DNA from: Fimenecus sp045578245
Lineage (GTDB): Bacteria; Bacillota; Clostridia; Oscillospirales; Acutalibacteraceae
Assembly (NCBI GenBank): GCA_045578245.1
Contig: JAZNJX010000096.1
Location: forward strand, 1-58,699
Direction: 5' to 3'
Length of the DNA stretch: 58,699 nt
Shown: positions 25,388-34,443 of the stretch, one piece after another
Position numbering within the stretch: the first letter of the stretch is position 1
Layout of the letters: the number at the start of each line of letters is the position of its first letter
Translations under genes and position numbers: made by a program
Notes under the pieces: generated by a model
What the model saw: only the letters and a program-made list of their open reading frames with translations
The model's database searches: none
What the model was told of the DNA's origin: nothing

Positions 25388-26188
25388 ATGTATAAACTTG
25401 GTTTTATCGGTTGCGGTAATATGGCAACTGCCATAATGAATGGCGCTGTTGCGTCGGGATTTCTTAAAGGTGAGAATATCTGCGTTTATGATGTTGATAC
25501 TGCAAAAGCAGATTCCCTTAAAGAGAATTTAGGCGTTGAGGTGCTTGATTCTGCAAGTGCTGTTGTCGAAAATTCATATGCAGTTGTTCTAGCTGTTAAA
25601 CCACAGGTTTTTCCTGTGGTTTTGCCACTGATTAAAGATGGCGTTGCAAAAAATGATACTGCAATAATCTCAATTGGTGCAGGAAAAACTCTTAATTATA
25701 TTATTTCGTTTTTTGAGGATTACACACCCGTTGTCCGTGTTATGCCCAATATCAATGCAAAAGTCGGTGCTTCTATGAGTGCCGTTTGTGGAAATGATAA
25801 TGTCAATGAAGAATTGTTGACATTTACAAAGGAGCTTTGTAAGTCTTTCGGTGACGTTATAGAGCTTCCTGAAAGTCAGTTCTCAATATTCGGAGTTATT
25901 GCAGGATGCTCTCCTGCATATGCCTTTATGTTCATTGATTCAATGGCTCGTGGAGCTGTTGAGAATGGTATGAGCAGGGAACAAGCGTTAAAGATTTCTG
26001 CACAAGCAGTCCTAGGCAGTGCAAAAATGTTGCTTGAAAGTGACGAAAGCCCATGGGCATTGATTAACAGTGTATGCTCACCCGGTGGTACAACTATTGA
26101 GGGAATTGCAACATTGCAGAACGAAAAGTTCGACAAAGCCGTTATGGATGCCGTGCAAGCATCTTTTGAAAAGGATAAAAGACTTTAA
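25388..26188 (+). CDS. proC: Pyrroline-5-carboxylate reductase
   Basis: A 266-residue NAD(P)H-dependent enzyme making proline, the last step of the pathway. The Rossmann motif GFIGCGNMATAI is at 5-16; VVLAVKPQVF (about 68) and VRVMPNINAKVGASM (about 113) are typical. The C-terminal all-helical domain includes GCSPAYAFMFIDSMARGAVENGMSREQAL and the SVCSPGGTTIEG signature. It follows mscL by two bases; proline as osmolyte and mscL as osmotic valve make a sensible pair, an inference. Confidence 0.96.
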   Translation: MYKLGFIGCGNMATAIMNGAVASGFLKGENICVYDVDTAKADSLKENLGVEVLDSASAVVENSYAVVLAVKPQVFPVVLPLIKDGVAKNDTAIISIGAGKTLNYIISFFEDYTPVVRVMPNINAKVGASMSAVCGNDNVNEELLTFTKELCKSFGDVIELPESQFSIFGVIAGCSPAYAFMFIDSMARGAVENGMSREQALKISAQAVLGSAKMLLESDESPWALINSVCSPGGTTIEGIATLQNEKFDKAVMDAVQASFEKDKRL

Positions 26189-26202
26189 GGAGATGGGTTT
26201 TT

Positions 26203-26544
26203 ATGCCATATATTGATATAAGCACAAATGCTACATTGACAAGTGAACAACTTGATAATATAAAGCATCTTTGTGGTCGTGCAGTCTCACTTATTCCGGG
26301 AAAGAGTGAGCAGTATCTTATGGTAAAGATTACTGACAAATCAAATCTCTGGTTTCAGGGTGAAGATGAAACTGCTGCAATGGTGGAGATAAGCATTTTT
26401 GGTAAGGCATCAAGGGAAAGTTGTGAAACACTTACAAAGGAAATCTGTGGCATTCTTGAACGAGAGGCAGATATACCACCTCAAAGGACTTATGTTAAGT
26501 ATCAGTTTATTGATAATTGGGGATACAATAAGTTTATGTTTTAA
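26203..26544 (+). CDS. MIF-like tautomerase-family protein
   Basis: A 113-residue protein. It starts MPYIDIST with the N-terminal Pro2 that serves as catalytic base in the tautomerase superfamily, and its length and pattern (PGKSEQYLMVKI, AMVEISIFGK, YVKYQFIDNWGYN) fit the MIF/phenylpyruvate tautomerase branch. The physiological substrate in bacteria is unknown. It follows proC by 14 bases with AAGGAG in between and closes the mscL-proC unit. Confidence 0.84.
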   Translation: MPYIDISTNATLTSEQLDNIKHLCGRAVSLIPGKSEQYLMVKITDKSNLWFQGEDETAAMVEISIFGKASRESCETLTKEICGILEREADIPPQRTYVKYQFIDNWGYNKFMF

Positions 26545-26554
26545 AGCAAAAAGA

Positions 26555-26588
26555 AACGGACTACTTTTGTAGTCCGTTATTTTTTATT
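26555..26588 (+). terminator. Intrinsic terminator after the tautomerase gene
   Basis: AACGGACTAC (26555-26564), TTTT loop and GTAGTCCGTT (26569-26578) form a 10-bp stem followed by ATTTTTTATT. It reaches the end of the convergent cysK gene. Confidence 0.93.
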
Positions 26589-27504
26589 CAAATAACTGTG
26601 TAGATAAATATCTGTCACCTAAATCGGGAAGAAGGACAACGATTGTCTTTCCTTCCTCTTTTTTTGCCTTTTGAATAGCGATATGGAGTGCTGCACCAGA
26701 CGAAATACCAACAAGTACACCTTCAGTCTTTGCAAGAAGTCTTGATGCTGAATAAGCCTCGTCACCGGAAACAGTTAAGACTTCGTCAATAATATCTGTA
26801 TTAAGTATTTCAGGAATGAAACCAGCACCGATACCTTGTAATGGATGAGCACCTGCGTTACCACCTGAAAGGACAGGGGAATCACTTGGCTCAATTCCGA
26901 TAATCTTCACATCAGGGTTTTTGCTCTTGAGAAACTCGCCTGTGCCTGTAATTGTACCACCAGTACCAACACCTGCAATGAAAATGTCAACTGTACCTTC
27001 AGTGTCATCCCAGATTTCAGGGCCAGTAGTTTCATAATGTGCTTTAGGATTAGATGGGTTAACAAATTGTCCTGCAACAATGCTGTTAGGAATCTCCTTT
27101 GATAATTCTTCTGCTTTCTTTATTGCACCATTCATACCCTGACTGCCGTCGGTAAGCACAAGCTCTGCACCATAGGCAGCAATAAGTTTTCTTCGTTCAA
27201 TGGACATGGTTTCAGGCATAGTGATTATGAGTTTGTATCCTTTTGATGCAGCAACACTTGCAAGACCTATTCCGGTGTTTCCACTTGTGGGTTCAATAAT
27301 AACACAATCTTTTTTTAAAAGACCTTGTTCTTCTGCATCTTCAATCATCTTGAGTGCAACTCTGTCCTTAACGCTACCTGCAGGGTTAAAGTATTCAAGC
27401 TTCGCGTAGAGTTTACTTTTAAGACCGAATTCGTTTTCTATATTAGTAAGTTCTAAAAGAGGAGTCTTTCCGATTAGTTCGGACACATTTTTATAAACAT
27501 TCAT
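26584..27504 (-). CDS. cysK: Cysteine synthase A
   Basis: A 306-residue PLP enzyme (O-acetylserine sulfhydrylase) making cysteine from O-acetylserine and sulfide. The PLP lysine is in PAGSVKDRVA (about 44), the substrate loop in PTSGNTGIGLA (about 70-80), and the phosphate-binding GVGTGGTITGTG near 178. GIGAGFIPEILN near 225 is typical of CysK. CGGAGGT lies upstream of the start. It is a single-gene unit. Confidence 0.95.
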   Translation of the reverse strand: MNVYKNVSELIGKTPLLELTNIENEFGLKSKLYAKLEYFNPAGSVKDRVALKMIEDAEEQGLLKKDCVIIEPTSGNTGIGLASVAASKGYKLIITMPETMSIERRKLIAAYGAELVLTDGSQGMNGAIKKAEELSKEIPNSIVAGQFVNPSNPKAHYETTGPEIWDDTEGTVDIFIAGVGTGGTITGTGEFLKSKNPDVKIIGIEPSDSPVLSGGNAGAHPLQGIGAGFIPEILNTDIIDEVLTVSGDEAYSASRLLAKTEGVLVGISSGAALHIAIQKAKKEEGKTIVVLLPDLGDRYLSTQLFE

Positions 27505-27570
27505 TTTGGGTACCTCCGTTAAAATCTGAAACTATTATATTATAATATACCGAACTTTTCAATAATATAC

Positions 27571-27604
27571 AAAAAGAAAAGCCTACGGATTTTACTCCGT
27601 AGGC
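27571..27604 (-). terminator. Terminator of the amino-acid permease gene
   Basis: GCCTACGG (27581-27588) and CCGTAGGC (27597-27604) form a stem; on the minus strand it runs into TTTTCTTTTT. Confidence 0.85.
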
Positions 27605-27623
27605 AAGTCTGTTAAGTTAAATC

Positions 27624-29063
27624 TTATTTAGCCTTTTTCTTTGGGTTCATTACAAGTGCACCAAGAGCCATAATTACTGCGAACACAATAATATAGAAGA
27701 GAACTGGGCAAGAGAATTCACCATTTTCTTTTGCTGCAAGGTAAGGCATATAACCATGTGAGTAAAGAGCAGCAAATACCATGAATGCAGAACCGATAAT
27801 ACCGAGTGTTGGGAGAACAAATCTCTTAACAGCAGGGAGTTTTGTTTCTTTTCTCATGAACTGAATGAACATTGGAATATAAAGAGCGTAGATTGTGATG
27901 ATTGGAAGTTCTGATGAGTCAAAGCTGAACTTACCGAACCAAGGTGTAGCTGTAAGGTTTGCACCATAGAAGTAAACAAGCCATGCAGCAACGATTACAA
28001 GACCAACGATACATGAGTTTGAAGGCATACCTGATGCAGGGTCAACCTGTTTCATGAGGTCAACTTTTGGTCCCATGTTACGAACTGAAATTGAGTACAT
28101 ACCACGGATTGTGCCGATAAGAAGACCGTTAAGAGTACCAAGACAAGAAACTGCAACGAAGAGGTTGAGAACGTTACCAAGAACGTTGCCGAAAACAGCT
28201 GTAAATGCAGGAGCAGTACCTTCATCGATAAGAGTCTGTACAGGAGCACCACCAGCAATACCAATGTAATAGAAAAGGTAAATTGCGATGATGATGATAC
28301 CACCTAATACAAGAGCGATAGGAAGATTCTTTTTAGAATCCTTGATTTCTGAGTTGATTGATGTAGCAAGAATCCAGCCTTCATAAGCGAAAGCAGTAGC
28401 AACAACAGCACCAAAGAGTGGCTGGAAATTACCTGTGCCTGTAGCGAAGTTAGAAGCGAGGATTGTTGTTGGCTCACCAGCAATATTGTGTGTGAGACCA
28501 TAGATTGTACCAACAACAGCCATTAAAAGAAGTGGAATAAGCTTAATAAATGTAGCGCTAATCTGGAGCTTACCAGCAAGCTTTGAAGAAAGAGTGTTGA
28601 TTGCGAAAACAACAATAAGAATGAAGCCTGCAAGCAAGAATGTTTCGGTACCTGTTACAGGGTCACCAGCAAGCTGTAAATTAGGGTTTACAGATACCAA
28701 GAATGTGAGGAAATATCTTGCTGTAAGCCATGCGAGAACTGATGTCATTGCAGGTGTGTAGATTGTTGTTGAGAACCAACCCATCATGTAAGCATATTTG
28801 CTACCGATTGTTGCTTCAGCATAGTCAACAAGTCCGTTAACCTTTTCGTATTGCTGAGCCATTACACAGAAAGCGAGAACGCAGCAAATCATAACTACGC
28901 CACCGATAATCCATGCAATAATACCCATTGGCATATCGCCGTTTGTCTTTTGAAGAATTGCCTGTGCTTTAAAGAAAACACCTGAGCCTACAACAGTACC
29001 TACAACCATGCAGATAGCCATTAAAAGCCCATATTGCTTTTTGAGTCCGTTTCCATTTTCCAT
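27624..29063 (-). CDS. APC-superfamily amino-acid permease
   Basis: A 479-residue membrane protein with about 12 helices. The unwound TM1 motif GTVVGSGVFF (about 22-31) and the TM6 region FAYEGWILATSINSEIKDSKKNLP identify the APC superfamily (LAT/basic amino acid type). It should import or exchange amino acids with protons or counter-ions; the ligand cannot be read from motifs. It has a near-consensus promoter and its own terminator. Confidence 0.88.
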   Translation of the reverse strand: MENGNGLKKQYGLLMAICMVVGTVVGSGVFFKAQAILQKTNGDMPMGIIAWIIGGVVMICCVLAFCVMAQQYEKVNGLVDYAEATIGSKYAYMMGWFSTTIYTPAMTSVLAWLTARYFLTFLVSVNPNLQLAGDPVTGTETFLLAGFILIVVFAINTLSSKLAGKLQISATFIKLIPLLLMAVVGTIYGLTHNIAGEPTTILASNFATGTGNFQPLFGAVVATAFAYEGWILATSINSEIKDSKKNLPIALVLGGIIIIAIYLFYYIGIAGGAPVQTLIDEGTAPAFTAVFGNVLGNVLNLFVAVSCLGTLNGLLIGTIRGMYSISVRNMGPKVDLMKQVDPASGMPSNSCIVGLVIVAAWLVYFYGANLTATPWFGKFSFDSSELPIITIYALYIPMFIQFMRKETKLPAVKRFVLPTLGIIGSAFMVFAALYSHGYMPYLAAKENGEFSCPVLFYIIVFAVIMALGALVMNPKKKAK

Positions 29064-29098
29064 AATGAAAACCTTCCTTCCTTTTCAATTTCCATTAG

Positions 29099-29127
29099 AT
29101 TATATTCCATTTATTCTGAATTGTAAA
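29099..29127 (-). promoter_or_regulatory. Promoter of the amino-acid permease
   Basis: On the minus strand: TTTACA (29127-29122), 17-base spacer, TATAAT (29104-29099). Confidence 0.85.
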
Positions 29128-29188
29128 GACTTTTTTGCTTTTCTTCTTTAATATAGTAAAGTTTTTTAGTTTTATCTTGTACTAGTGA

Positions 29189-29217
29189 TTGATAATTTGA
29201 TTTTGGTATAGTAAAAT
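29189..29217 (+). promoter_or_regulatory. Promoter of the GH35 gene
   Basis: TTGATA (29189-29194), 17-base spacer, TAAAAT (29212-29217), 22 bases before the ATG. It may also drive the downstream polymerase cassette, since only 22 bases separate the genes. Confidence 0.82.
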
Positions 29218-29238
29218 AGATTCATTAGGAGTGATGTT

Positions 29239-30975
29239 ATGACTTTTGAAATTATCAAAAACCAATTTCTAAAAGATGGAAAACCAATCAAATTAATCTC
29301 AGGTGCAGTTCACTATTTCAGAAATATGCCCGATACTTGGGAAGACATTTTTATGAAAATGAAAGCTATGGGTTGTAACTGCGTTGAAACTTACTGTGCC
29401 TGGAATATGCACGAAAAGGTTCCTGGAGAATATGATTTTACAGGAATTTTAAATATAGCAAAGTACATTGAAACAGCACAAAAGGTTGGACTTATGGTTA
29501 TCGTAAGACCGGGTCCATATATTTGTGCAGAATGGGAATTCGGTGGACTTCCTTGGTGGATTCAGGCGGATGAAGACATGGAGATTCGTTGCATGAATAA
29601 AAAGTACATTGAGAGATTTGATATGTATCTTGACAGACTTTGTGCAGAAATCAAACCATATCTTACAACAAATGGTGGGTCTGTAATTATGATTCAATGT
29701 GAAAATGAGTATGGTTATTATGGTGATGATAAAGAATATCTTAATTACTTAAAGCAGGGCTTTATTGACCGTGGAATTAATGTACCATTGTTTACATCCG
29801 ACGGTACAAGCAAGAGCGATTTGCTTGATGGTGCGATTGAAGGTTGCTTATCAACACTCAATTTTGGCAGCCGTGTTGAAGAAAACTTTAAAGCACACGA
29901 CGAGCTTTTTCCTGATATGCCTAAGATGTGTATGGAAATGTGGAATGGCTGGTTTGATGCGTGGGGTGATGACAAACATCATACAACATCGGCAGAGGAC
30001 TATGCAAAAGTTGTGGATGATATGCTTGCTCGTGGCAGTCTTAATATGTATATGTTTATCGGTGGAACAAACTTCGGTTTTACATCAGGTGCTAATCATT
30101 ATGAAAGATTCTGTCCTGATGTTACAAGTTATGACTATGACGCAATGCTTACTGAATGTGGTGACATCACACCAAAATATATGGCAGTAAGAGAAGTTAT
30201 CAAGAAATATATTGGTGAAGATTTACCTGAAATTCCTGCAAATCGTGAGAAAAAGGCTTATGGTAAATTTAAACTTACAGAGAGTGAAGGCTTTTTCTCA
30301 GCTCTTCCAAAACTCTCAACACCGGTTCATTCCGATGTTCCAAGATGTATGGAAAAATACGGTAACGGATATGGCTTTATTGCATACAGAACAGTTCTGA
30401 ATCGTGATTATGAAGATGTTGTTCTTTCCTTTGAAAGAATAGGTGACCGTGCACAGATTTACTTAAATGATAATCTTGTGGAGATCCTTTATATCAACGA
30501 CAGACTTGAAACAAAGATTTCTGCAAAAGCAGGTGATGTTCTTACAGTCCTTTGCGAGAATATGGGCAGAACTAATTTTGGTCCAAAGATGATGTTCAAA
30601 AAGGGTATCGCAGGAAGATGCTTGTTGGATAAGAGAATTCATTTCAACTGGGACGTTTACACCTTGCCAATGAACAATCTTGATAAACTCTCTTTTGATA
30701 ACAAATCATTTAATGAAAAATCAGCGTTTTACAGAGGTCATTTCAATATTGCTGACCCCAAGGACACTTTCCTTAAACTGGATAACTTTACAAAGGGCTT
30801 TGTTGTTATCAACGGATTTAACATCGGCAGATATTGGGAAATCGGACCACAACAGACTTTGTATGTCCCTGCGTCCTTGTTAAAAGATGGTGAAAATGAA
30901 ATTATAGTTTTCGAGTCTGACGGACTTAAAGGTGAAGCAGAAATTGAGTTTGTTAATACACCAATTTTAGGGTAA
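29239..30975 (+). CDS. Glycoside hydrolase family 35 beta-galactosidase
   Basis: A 578-residue enzyme without signal peptide, so cytoplasmic. The GH35 TIM barrel begins with KLISGAVHYFRNMPDTWEDIFMKMKAMGCNCVETY. The acid/base is E157 in QCENEYGYYG and the nucleophile E233 in CMEMWNGWFDAWG; GGTNFGFTSGAN is also diagnostic. C-terminal beta-sandwich domains (about 370-578) include GFVVINGFNIGRYWEIGPQQTLYVP. It releases terminal beta-galactose from imported oligosaccharides. AGGAG precedes the start. Confidence 0.95.
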   Translation: MTFEIIKNQFLKDGKPIKLISGAVHYFRNMPDTWEDIFMKMKAMGCNCVETYCAWNMHEKVPGEYDFTGILNIAKYIETAQKVGLMVIVRPGPYICAEWEFGGLPWWIQADEDMEIRCMNKKYIERFDMYLDRLCAEIKPYLTTNGGSVIMIQCENEYGYYGDDKEYLNYLKQGFIDRGINVPLFTSDGTSKSDLLDGAIEGCLSTLNFGSRVEENFKAHDELFPDMPKMCMEMWNGWFDAWGDDKHHTTSAEDYAKVVDDMLARGSLNMYMFIGGTNFGFTSGANHYERFCPDVTSYDYDAMLTECGDITPKYMAVREVIKKYIGEDLPEIPANREKKAYGKFKLTESEGFFSALPKLSTPVHSDVPRCMEKYGNGYGFIAYRTVLNRDYEDVVLSFERIGDRAQIYLNDNLVEILYINDRLETKISAKAGDVLTVLCENMGRTNFGPKMMFKKGIAGRCLLDKRIHFNWDVYTLPMNNLDKLSFDNKSFNEKSAFYRGHFNIADPKDTFLKLDNFTKGFVVINGFNIGRYWEIGPQQTLYVPASLLKDGENEIIVFESDGLKGEAEIEFVNTPILG

Positions 30976-30997
30976 AAAGTAAAGGAGGAGGCAAAAA

Positions 30998-32482
30998 ATG
31001 ACGGAGAAAAAATATCTTTGTATAGACTTAAAGTCCTTTTTTGCCTCTGTAGAGTGTGTTGAGAGGGGGCTTAACCCCCTGACTACAAATTTGGTTGTTG
31101 CTGACAGGGAAAGGACGGAAAAAACTATCTGCCTTGCAGTAACACCATCCCTGAAAGCCTATGGAATTCCTGGCAGAGCAAGACTTTTTGAAGTTGTGCA
31201 GAAGGTAAGAGAAGTCAACAACAAAAGAAGAATGAAAGCACCCAGTAGAAATTTCGCTGGTAAGTCATATAATTCGGAGGAATTAAACAACAATCCAAGT
31301 CTTGAACTTGATTACATTGTTGCACCTCCGAGAATGGCGTATTATATGGAATACAGCACTCGAATTTATAATGTGTATCTTAAATATATTGCACCTGAGG
31401 ATATTCACGTTTATTCTATTGACGAGGTTTTTATTGATATAACTCACTACCTTGCAACATATAAACTGTCTGCTCATGATTTTGCAAGAAAACTCATTCA
31501 GGATGTGCTTGACACAACGGGAATTACTGCAACTGCAGGAATAGGCACAAATATGTATCTTGCTAAGATTGCAATGGATATTGAAGCCAAACACATTCCT
31601 GCCGACAAAGACGGTGTGAGAATTGCCGAGCTTGATGAGGTGAGTTATCGCGAAAAGCTATGGTCACATCGTCCTTTAACTGATTTTTGGCGAGTTGGAA
31701 AAGGTTATGCCAATAAGCTTGAACGATACGGAATGCGAACAATGGGTGATGTTGCCCGTTGTTCACTATATGACGAGGATTTACTTTACAGACTTTTTGG
31801 AGTTAATGCAGAATTGCTTATTGACCATGCCTGGGGATGGGAACCCTGCACAATCAAAGAAATCAAGGCATATAAACCATCAACAAACAGCCTGAGTTCA
31901 GGTCAGGTATTAAAAACTCCTTATTATTTTGATAAAGCAAAGCTCGTAACAAGGGAGATGATGGAGCTTTTAGTCCTTGAACTTGTGGAAAAAGCCCTTG
32001 TTACAAATCAGGTGGTTTTAACTATCGGATACGACATTGACAATTTGACTGATGATAACATTCAGTACAATGGGGATATCGTAACAGATTTTTATGGACG
32101 ACAAGTGCCTAAGCATGCCCATGGTACAGCGAATATTGACCGTTATACTGCATCGTCAAAGCTGATTGTTGACGCAACAATGAAGCTTTTTGATAGGATT
32201 GTGGATAAGAGTCTTCTTGTGCGACGAATAAATATTGCTGTTTGCAAGTTGCAAAAAGAAAAGGATGTAAATGAAAATCAGGTTGAGCAACTTGACCTTT
32301 TTACGGATTATGAAAAGAAAAATGCACAGGAAGAAAACCTTAAAAAAGAAAAACGAATGCAGGAAGCAGTTTTAAGTATCAAGAAGAAATACGGTAAGAA
32401 TGCAATTCTCAAGGGAATGAACCTTGAAGAAGGTGCAACTGCAAAAGAAAGAAACAGCCAGATTGGTGGGCATAAGGCGTAA
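30998..32482 (+). CDS. Y-family DNA polymerase (UvrX/DinB-like)
   Basis: A 494-residue translesion polymerase of the UmuC/UvrX type common in Firmicutes. Catalytic acids are visible: D10 in IDLKSFFASVEC and D142-E143 in YSIDEVFIDIT. A helix-hairpin-helix and little-finger region follow, then a beta-clamp-binding motif QLDLF near residue 430. The tail is Lys-rich. It should copy past damaged bases at the cost of mutation. GGAGGAGG precedes the ATG. The next gene starts at its stop, and a YolD-like gene follows, the usual partner. No LexA-type box is visible in the 22 bases upstream. Confidence 0.92.
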   Translation: MTEKKYLCIDLKSFFASVECVERGLNPLTTNLVVADRERTEKTICLAVTPSLKAYGIPGRARLFEVVQKVREVNNKRRMKAPSRNFAGKSYNSEELNNNPSLELDYIVAPPRMAYYMEYSTRIYNVYLKYIAPEDIHVYSIDEVFIDITHYLATYKLSAHDFARKLIQDVLDTTGITATAGIGTNMYLAKIAMDIEAKHIPADKDGVRIAELDEVSYREKLWSHRPLTDFWRVGKGYANKLERYGMRTMGDVARCSLYDEDLLYRLFGVNAELLIDHAWGWEPCTIKEIKAYKPSTNSLSSGQVLKTPYYFDKAKLVTREMMELLVLELVEKALVTNQVVLTIGYDIDNLTDDNIQYNGDIVTDFYGRQVPKHAHGTANIDRYTASSKLIVDATMKLFDRIVDKSLLVRRINIAVCKLQKEKDVNENQVEQLDLFTDYEKKNAQEENLKKEKRMQEAVLSIKKKYGKNAILKGMNLEEGATAKERNSQIGGHKA

Positions 32483-32964
32483 TGAATATAAGAATTGTTT
32501 ATGGATATGATTACAAGGATGAGATTAAGTCATTGTTCACTGAATATACTCAATATCTCGTTGAAAATGACAGTAAATTTAAAGAATACCTTGAAATCCA
32601 GAAGTATGATAATGAGATAGATAATCTTGAAGATAAATATGGTATGCCTTGGGGCAGACTTTATATTGCTTTCTATGAAAATCAGGTTGCAGGTTGTATT
32701 GCATTGAGAAAACTTAACGAAACTGAATGTGAAATGAAAAGACTTTATGTAAAGCCTAAATTTAGGAATAAGGGCATAGCGAAAATGCTTGTTGAAAAGG
32801 TTGTTTCCGACTCAAAGGAAATAGGATATAGCAGTATGCTTCTTGACACTTTGCCATTCTTGCAGACAGCAATAAAAATGTATAGAAGAATGGGGTTTTA
32901 TGAAATCGGATGTTATAATGACAGTCCCTTAGATAGCACGATTTATATGAAGCTCGATTTGTAA
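32482..32964 (+). CDS. GNAT-family N-acetyltransferase
   Basis: A 160-residue acetyltransferase. The acetyl-CoA pocket is seen in CEMKRLYVKPKFRNKGIAKMLVEKVV (motif A, RxxGxA as RNKGIA, about 95), and the C-terminal YRRMGFYEIGCY is typical. The substrate is unknown. Its ATG shares a base with the polymerase stop and it ends 12 bases before the YolD-like gene, so it is inserted in the polymerase-YolD cassette. Confidence 0.9.
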   Translation: MNIRIVYGYDYKDEIKSLFTEYTQYLVENDSKFKEYLEIQKYDNEIDNLEDKYGMPWGRLYIAFYENQVAGCIALRKLNETECEMKRLYVKPKFRNKGIAKMLVEKVVSDSKEIGYSSMLLDTLPFLQTAIKMYRRMGFYEIGCYNDSPLDSTIYMKLDL

Positions 32965-32976
32965 AGGGAAAAGAAA

Positions 32977-33408
32977 ATGGACGACAGATATAACGATATT
33001 ATTAAATTTCCACATCATCAGTCTAAAAAGAGACCACATATGTCACTTTATGACCGTGCAGCACAGTTTGCACCATTCTCTGCACTTACAGGTCACGATG
33101 ATGCAATCAAGGAGACGGCAAGACTGACTGATAAAAAGCTGGAACTTGATGATTACGATAAAATGTTGTTGGACAACAAAATGACCTTTATTTTAAATCA
33201 TATAAATGAACAGCCTGAAATAACAGTGACATATTTTATTCCCGACACCAACAAACAGGGTGGGATGTATCTTGACTTTACAGGTAATATTAAAAAGTTT
33301 GATGCAGTTGAGAGGAGAATTTGCTTTGCAGATAAAACAGAGATTTTTGTTGATGATATTATAGAAATTAAAAGTGAAATTTTACCACAGAATACAGAAA
33401 ATTTGTAG
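32977..33408 (+). CDS. YolD-like protein
   Basis: A 143-residue small protein of the YolD family, usually encoded beside UvrX/YqjW-type Y-family polymerases and thought to work with or restrain them. The family core appears as MSLYDRAAQFAPFSALTGHDDAIKETARLT (about 22-50), followed by a beta-rich region with VTYFIPDTNKQGGMYLDFTGNIKKFDAVERRI. The last gene of the cassette; an oxidoreductase gene begins within nine bases. Confidence 0.85.
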   Translation: MDDRYNDIIKFPHHQSKKRPHMSLYDRAAQFAPFSALTGHDDAIKETARLTDKKLELDDYDKMLLDNKMTFILNHINEQPEITVTYFIPDTNKQGGMYLDFTGNIKKFDAVERRICFADKTEIFVDDIIEIKSEILPQNTENL

Positions 33409-33417
33409 GTGATAGTT

Positions 33418-34377
33418 ATGGCGAAATTCAGATGGGCTTATATAGGTAGTGGTGGTATTGCAAAAAGTACTGCAATGAATATAAAAAAAGGAAATCATAA
33501 AATAGTTTCCATTTATAGTCGTACTTATGACAAGGCAAAGGCTTTTGCAAATAAGCATAATGCTGTGGCATATGATAATTTTGAAGACGCAGTTAATCGT
33601 GATGATGTGGATGGTGTATATATTGCAACTCCACACACTTCCCATGTTGAATATGCTGTAAAGGCTATGAAAATGGGAAAGCCTGTCCTTTGTGAAAAGC
33701 CTGTTGGAGTATCTTTAAAGGATGTTGACATTTTAATAGACACATCAAAAGAAACAGACACATATTTTTGTGAGGCAATGTGGACCTGGTTTTCACCTGT
33801 TGCACTTAAAGTCAAGGAATGGGTGCAGAGTGGTGAAATTGGGGAAATCAAAGATGTTGTAATCAATTATGCTTTCCCCGGTATTAAAATGCCAAAGGAT
33901 TCACGAGTGCTTACTCCTGAAACAGCAGGTGGGGCTTTGCTTGATATAGGAATTTATCCTATTACATATTGCTATAATCTCTTTGGTGTGCCAAAGAGTG
34001 TTAAATGTGATGGCGTAATCCAAAATGGAATTGACATAAGTGAAACAGTAATCCTTGATTATGGCACATTTAAATGCACTCTGAATATGTCCCTTTGCAA
34101 GTTGAAAGAGAATTGTAAGATTATTGGTGAAAAAGGAATAATCACATTGCCTGTTTTCTTCCACATGGCATCAAAAGCAAAACTTAAAAATCACAAAGGC
34201 AAAAAAGTTTTCAGAGGCAAAACTGATTATATAACAGAGTTTAACTGTGTTGCTAATGAAATAAAAGAAGGCAAAAAAGAATCCTCATACATCCCGTTTG
34301 AAGCAACAAGGGAATGCATGAAGATTATGGATGAATGCAGACGACAAATGAATCTCGTTTATCCATTTGAAAAATGA
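33418..34377 (+). CDS. Gfo/Idh/MocA-family oxidoreductase
   Basis: A 319-residue NAD(P)-dependent sugar or inositol dehydrogenase. The N-terminal Rossmann fold shows WAYIGSGGIAKSTAMNI (4-20) and GVYIATPHTSHVEYAVKAMKMGKPVLCEKPVG, with the conserved EKP. The C-terminal half holds the DIGIYPI motif (about 175-181) typical of the GFO_IDH_MocA C-terminal domain. The substrate is unknown. ATG 33418 has AGGTGAT upstream. It ends at a hairpin shared with trxB. Confidence 0.9.
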   Translation: MAKFRWAYIGSGGIAKSTAMNIKKGNHKIVSIYSRTYDKAKAFANKHNAVAYDNFEDAVNRDDVDGVYIATPHTSHVEYAVKAMKMGKPVLCEKPVGVSLKDVDILIDTSKETDTYFCEAMWTWFSPVALKVKEWVQSGEIGEIKDVVINYAFPGIKMPKDSRVLTPETAGGALLDIGIYPITYCYNLFGVPKSVKCDGVIQNGIDISETVILDYGTFKCTLNMSLCKLKENCKIIGEKGIITLPVFFHMASKAKLKNHKGKKVFRGKTDYITEFNCVANEIKEGKKESSYIPFEATRECMKIMDECRRQMNLVYPFEK

Positions 34378-34389
34378 ATAATGAAAGAG

Positions 34390-34426
34390 AAAAGGAAGGG
34401 TAACAAAAGCGTTATCCTTCCTTTTA
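34390..34426. terminator. Bidirectional terminator between the oxidoreductase and trxB
   Basis: AAAAGGAAGGGTAAC pairs with GTTATCCTTCCTTTT, a stem of about 15 bp with one G-T wobble. A- and T-rich sequence on both flanks suits convergent transcripts. Confidence 0.88.
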
Positions 34427-34443
34427 CCATAGGAATATATCAA

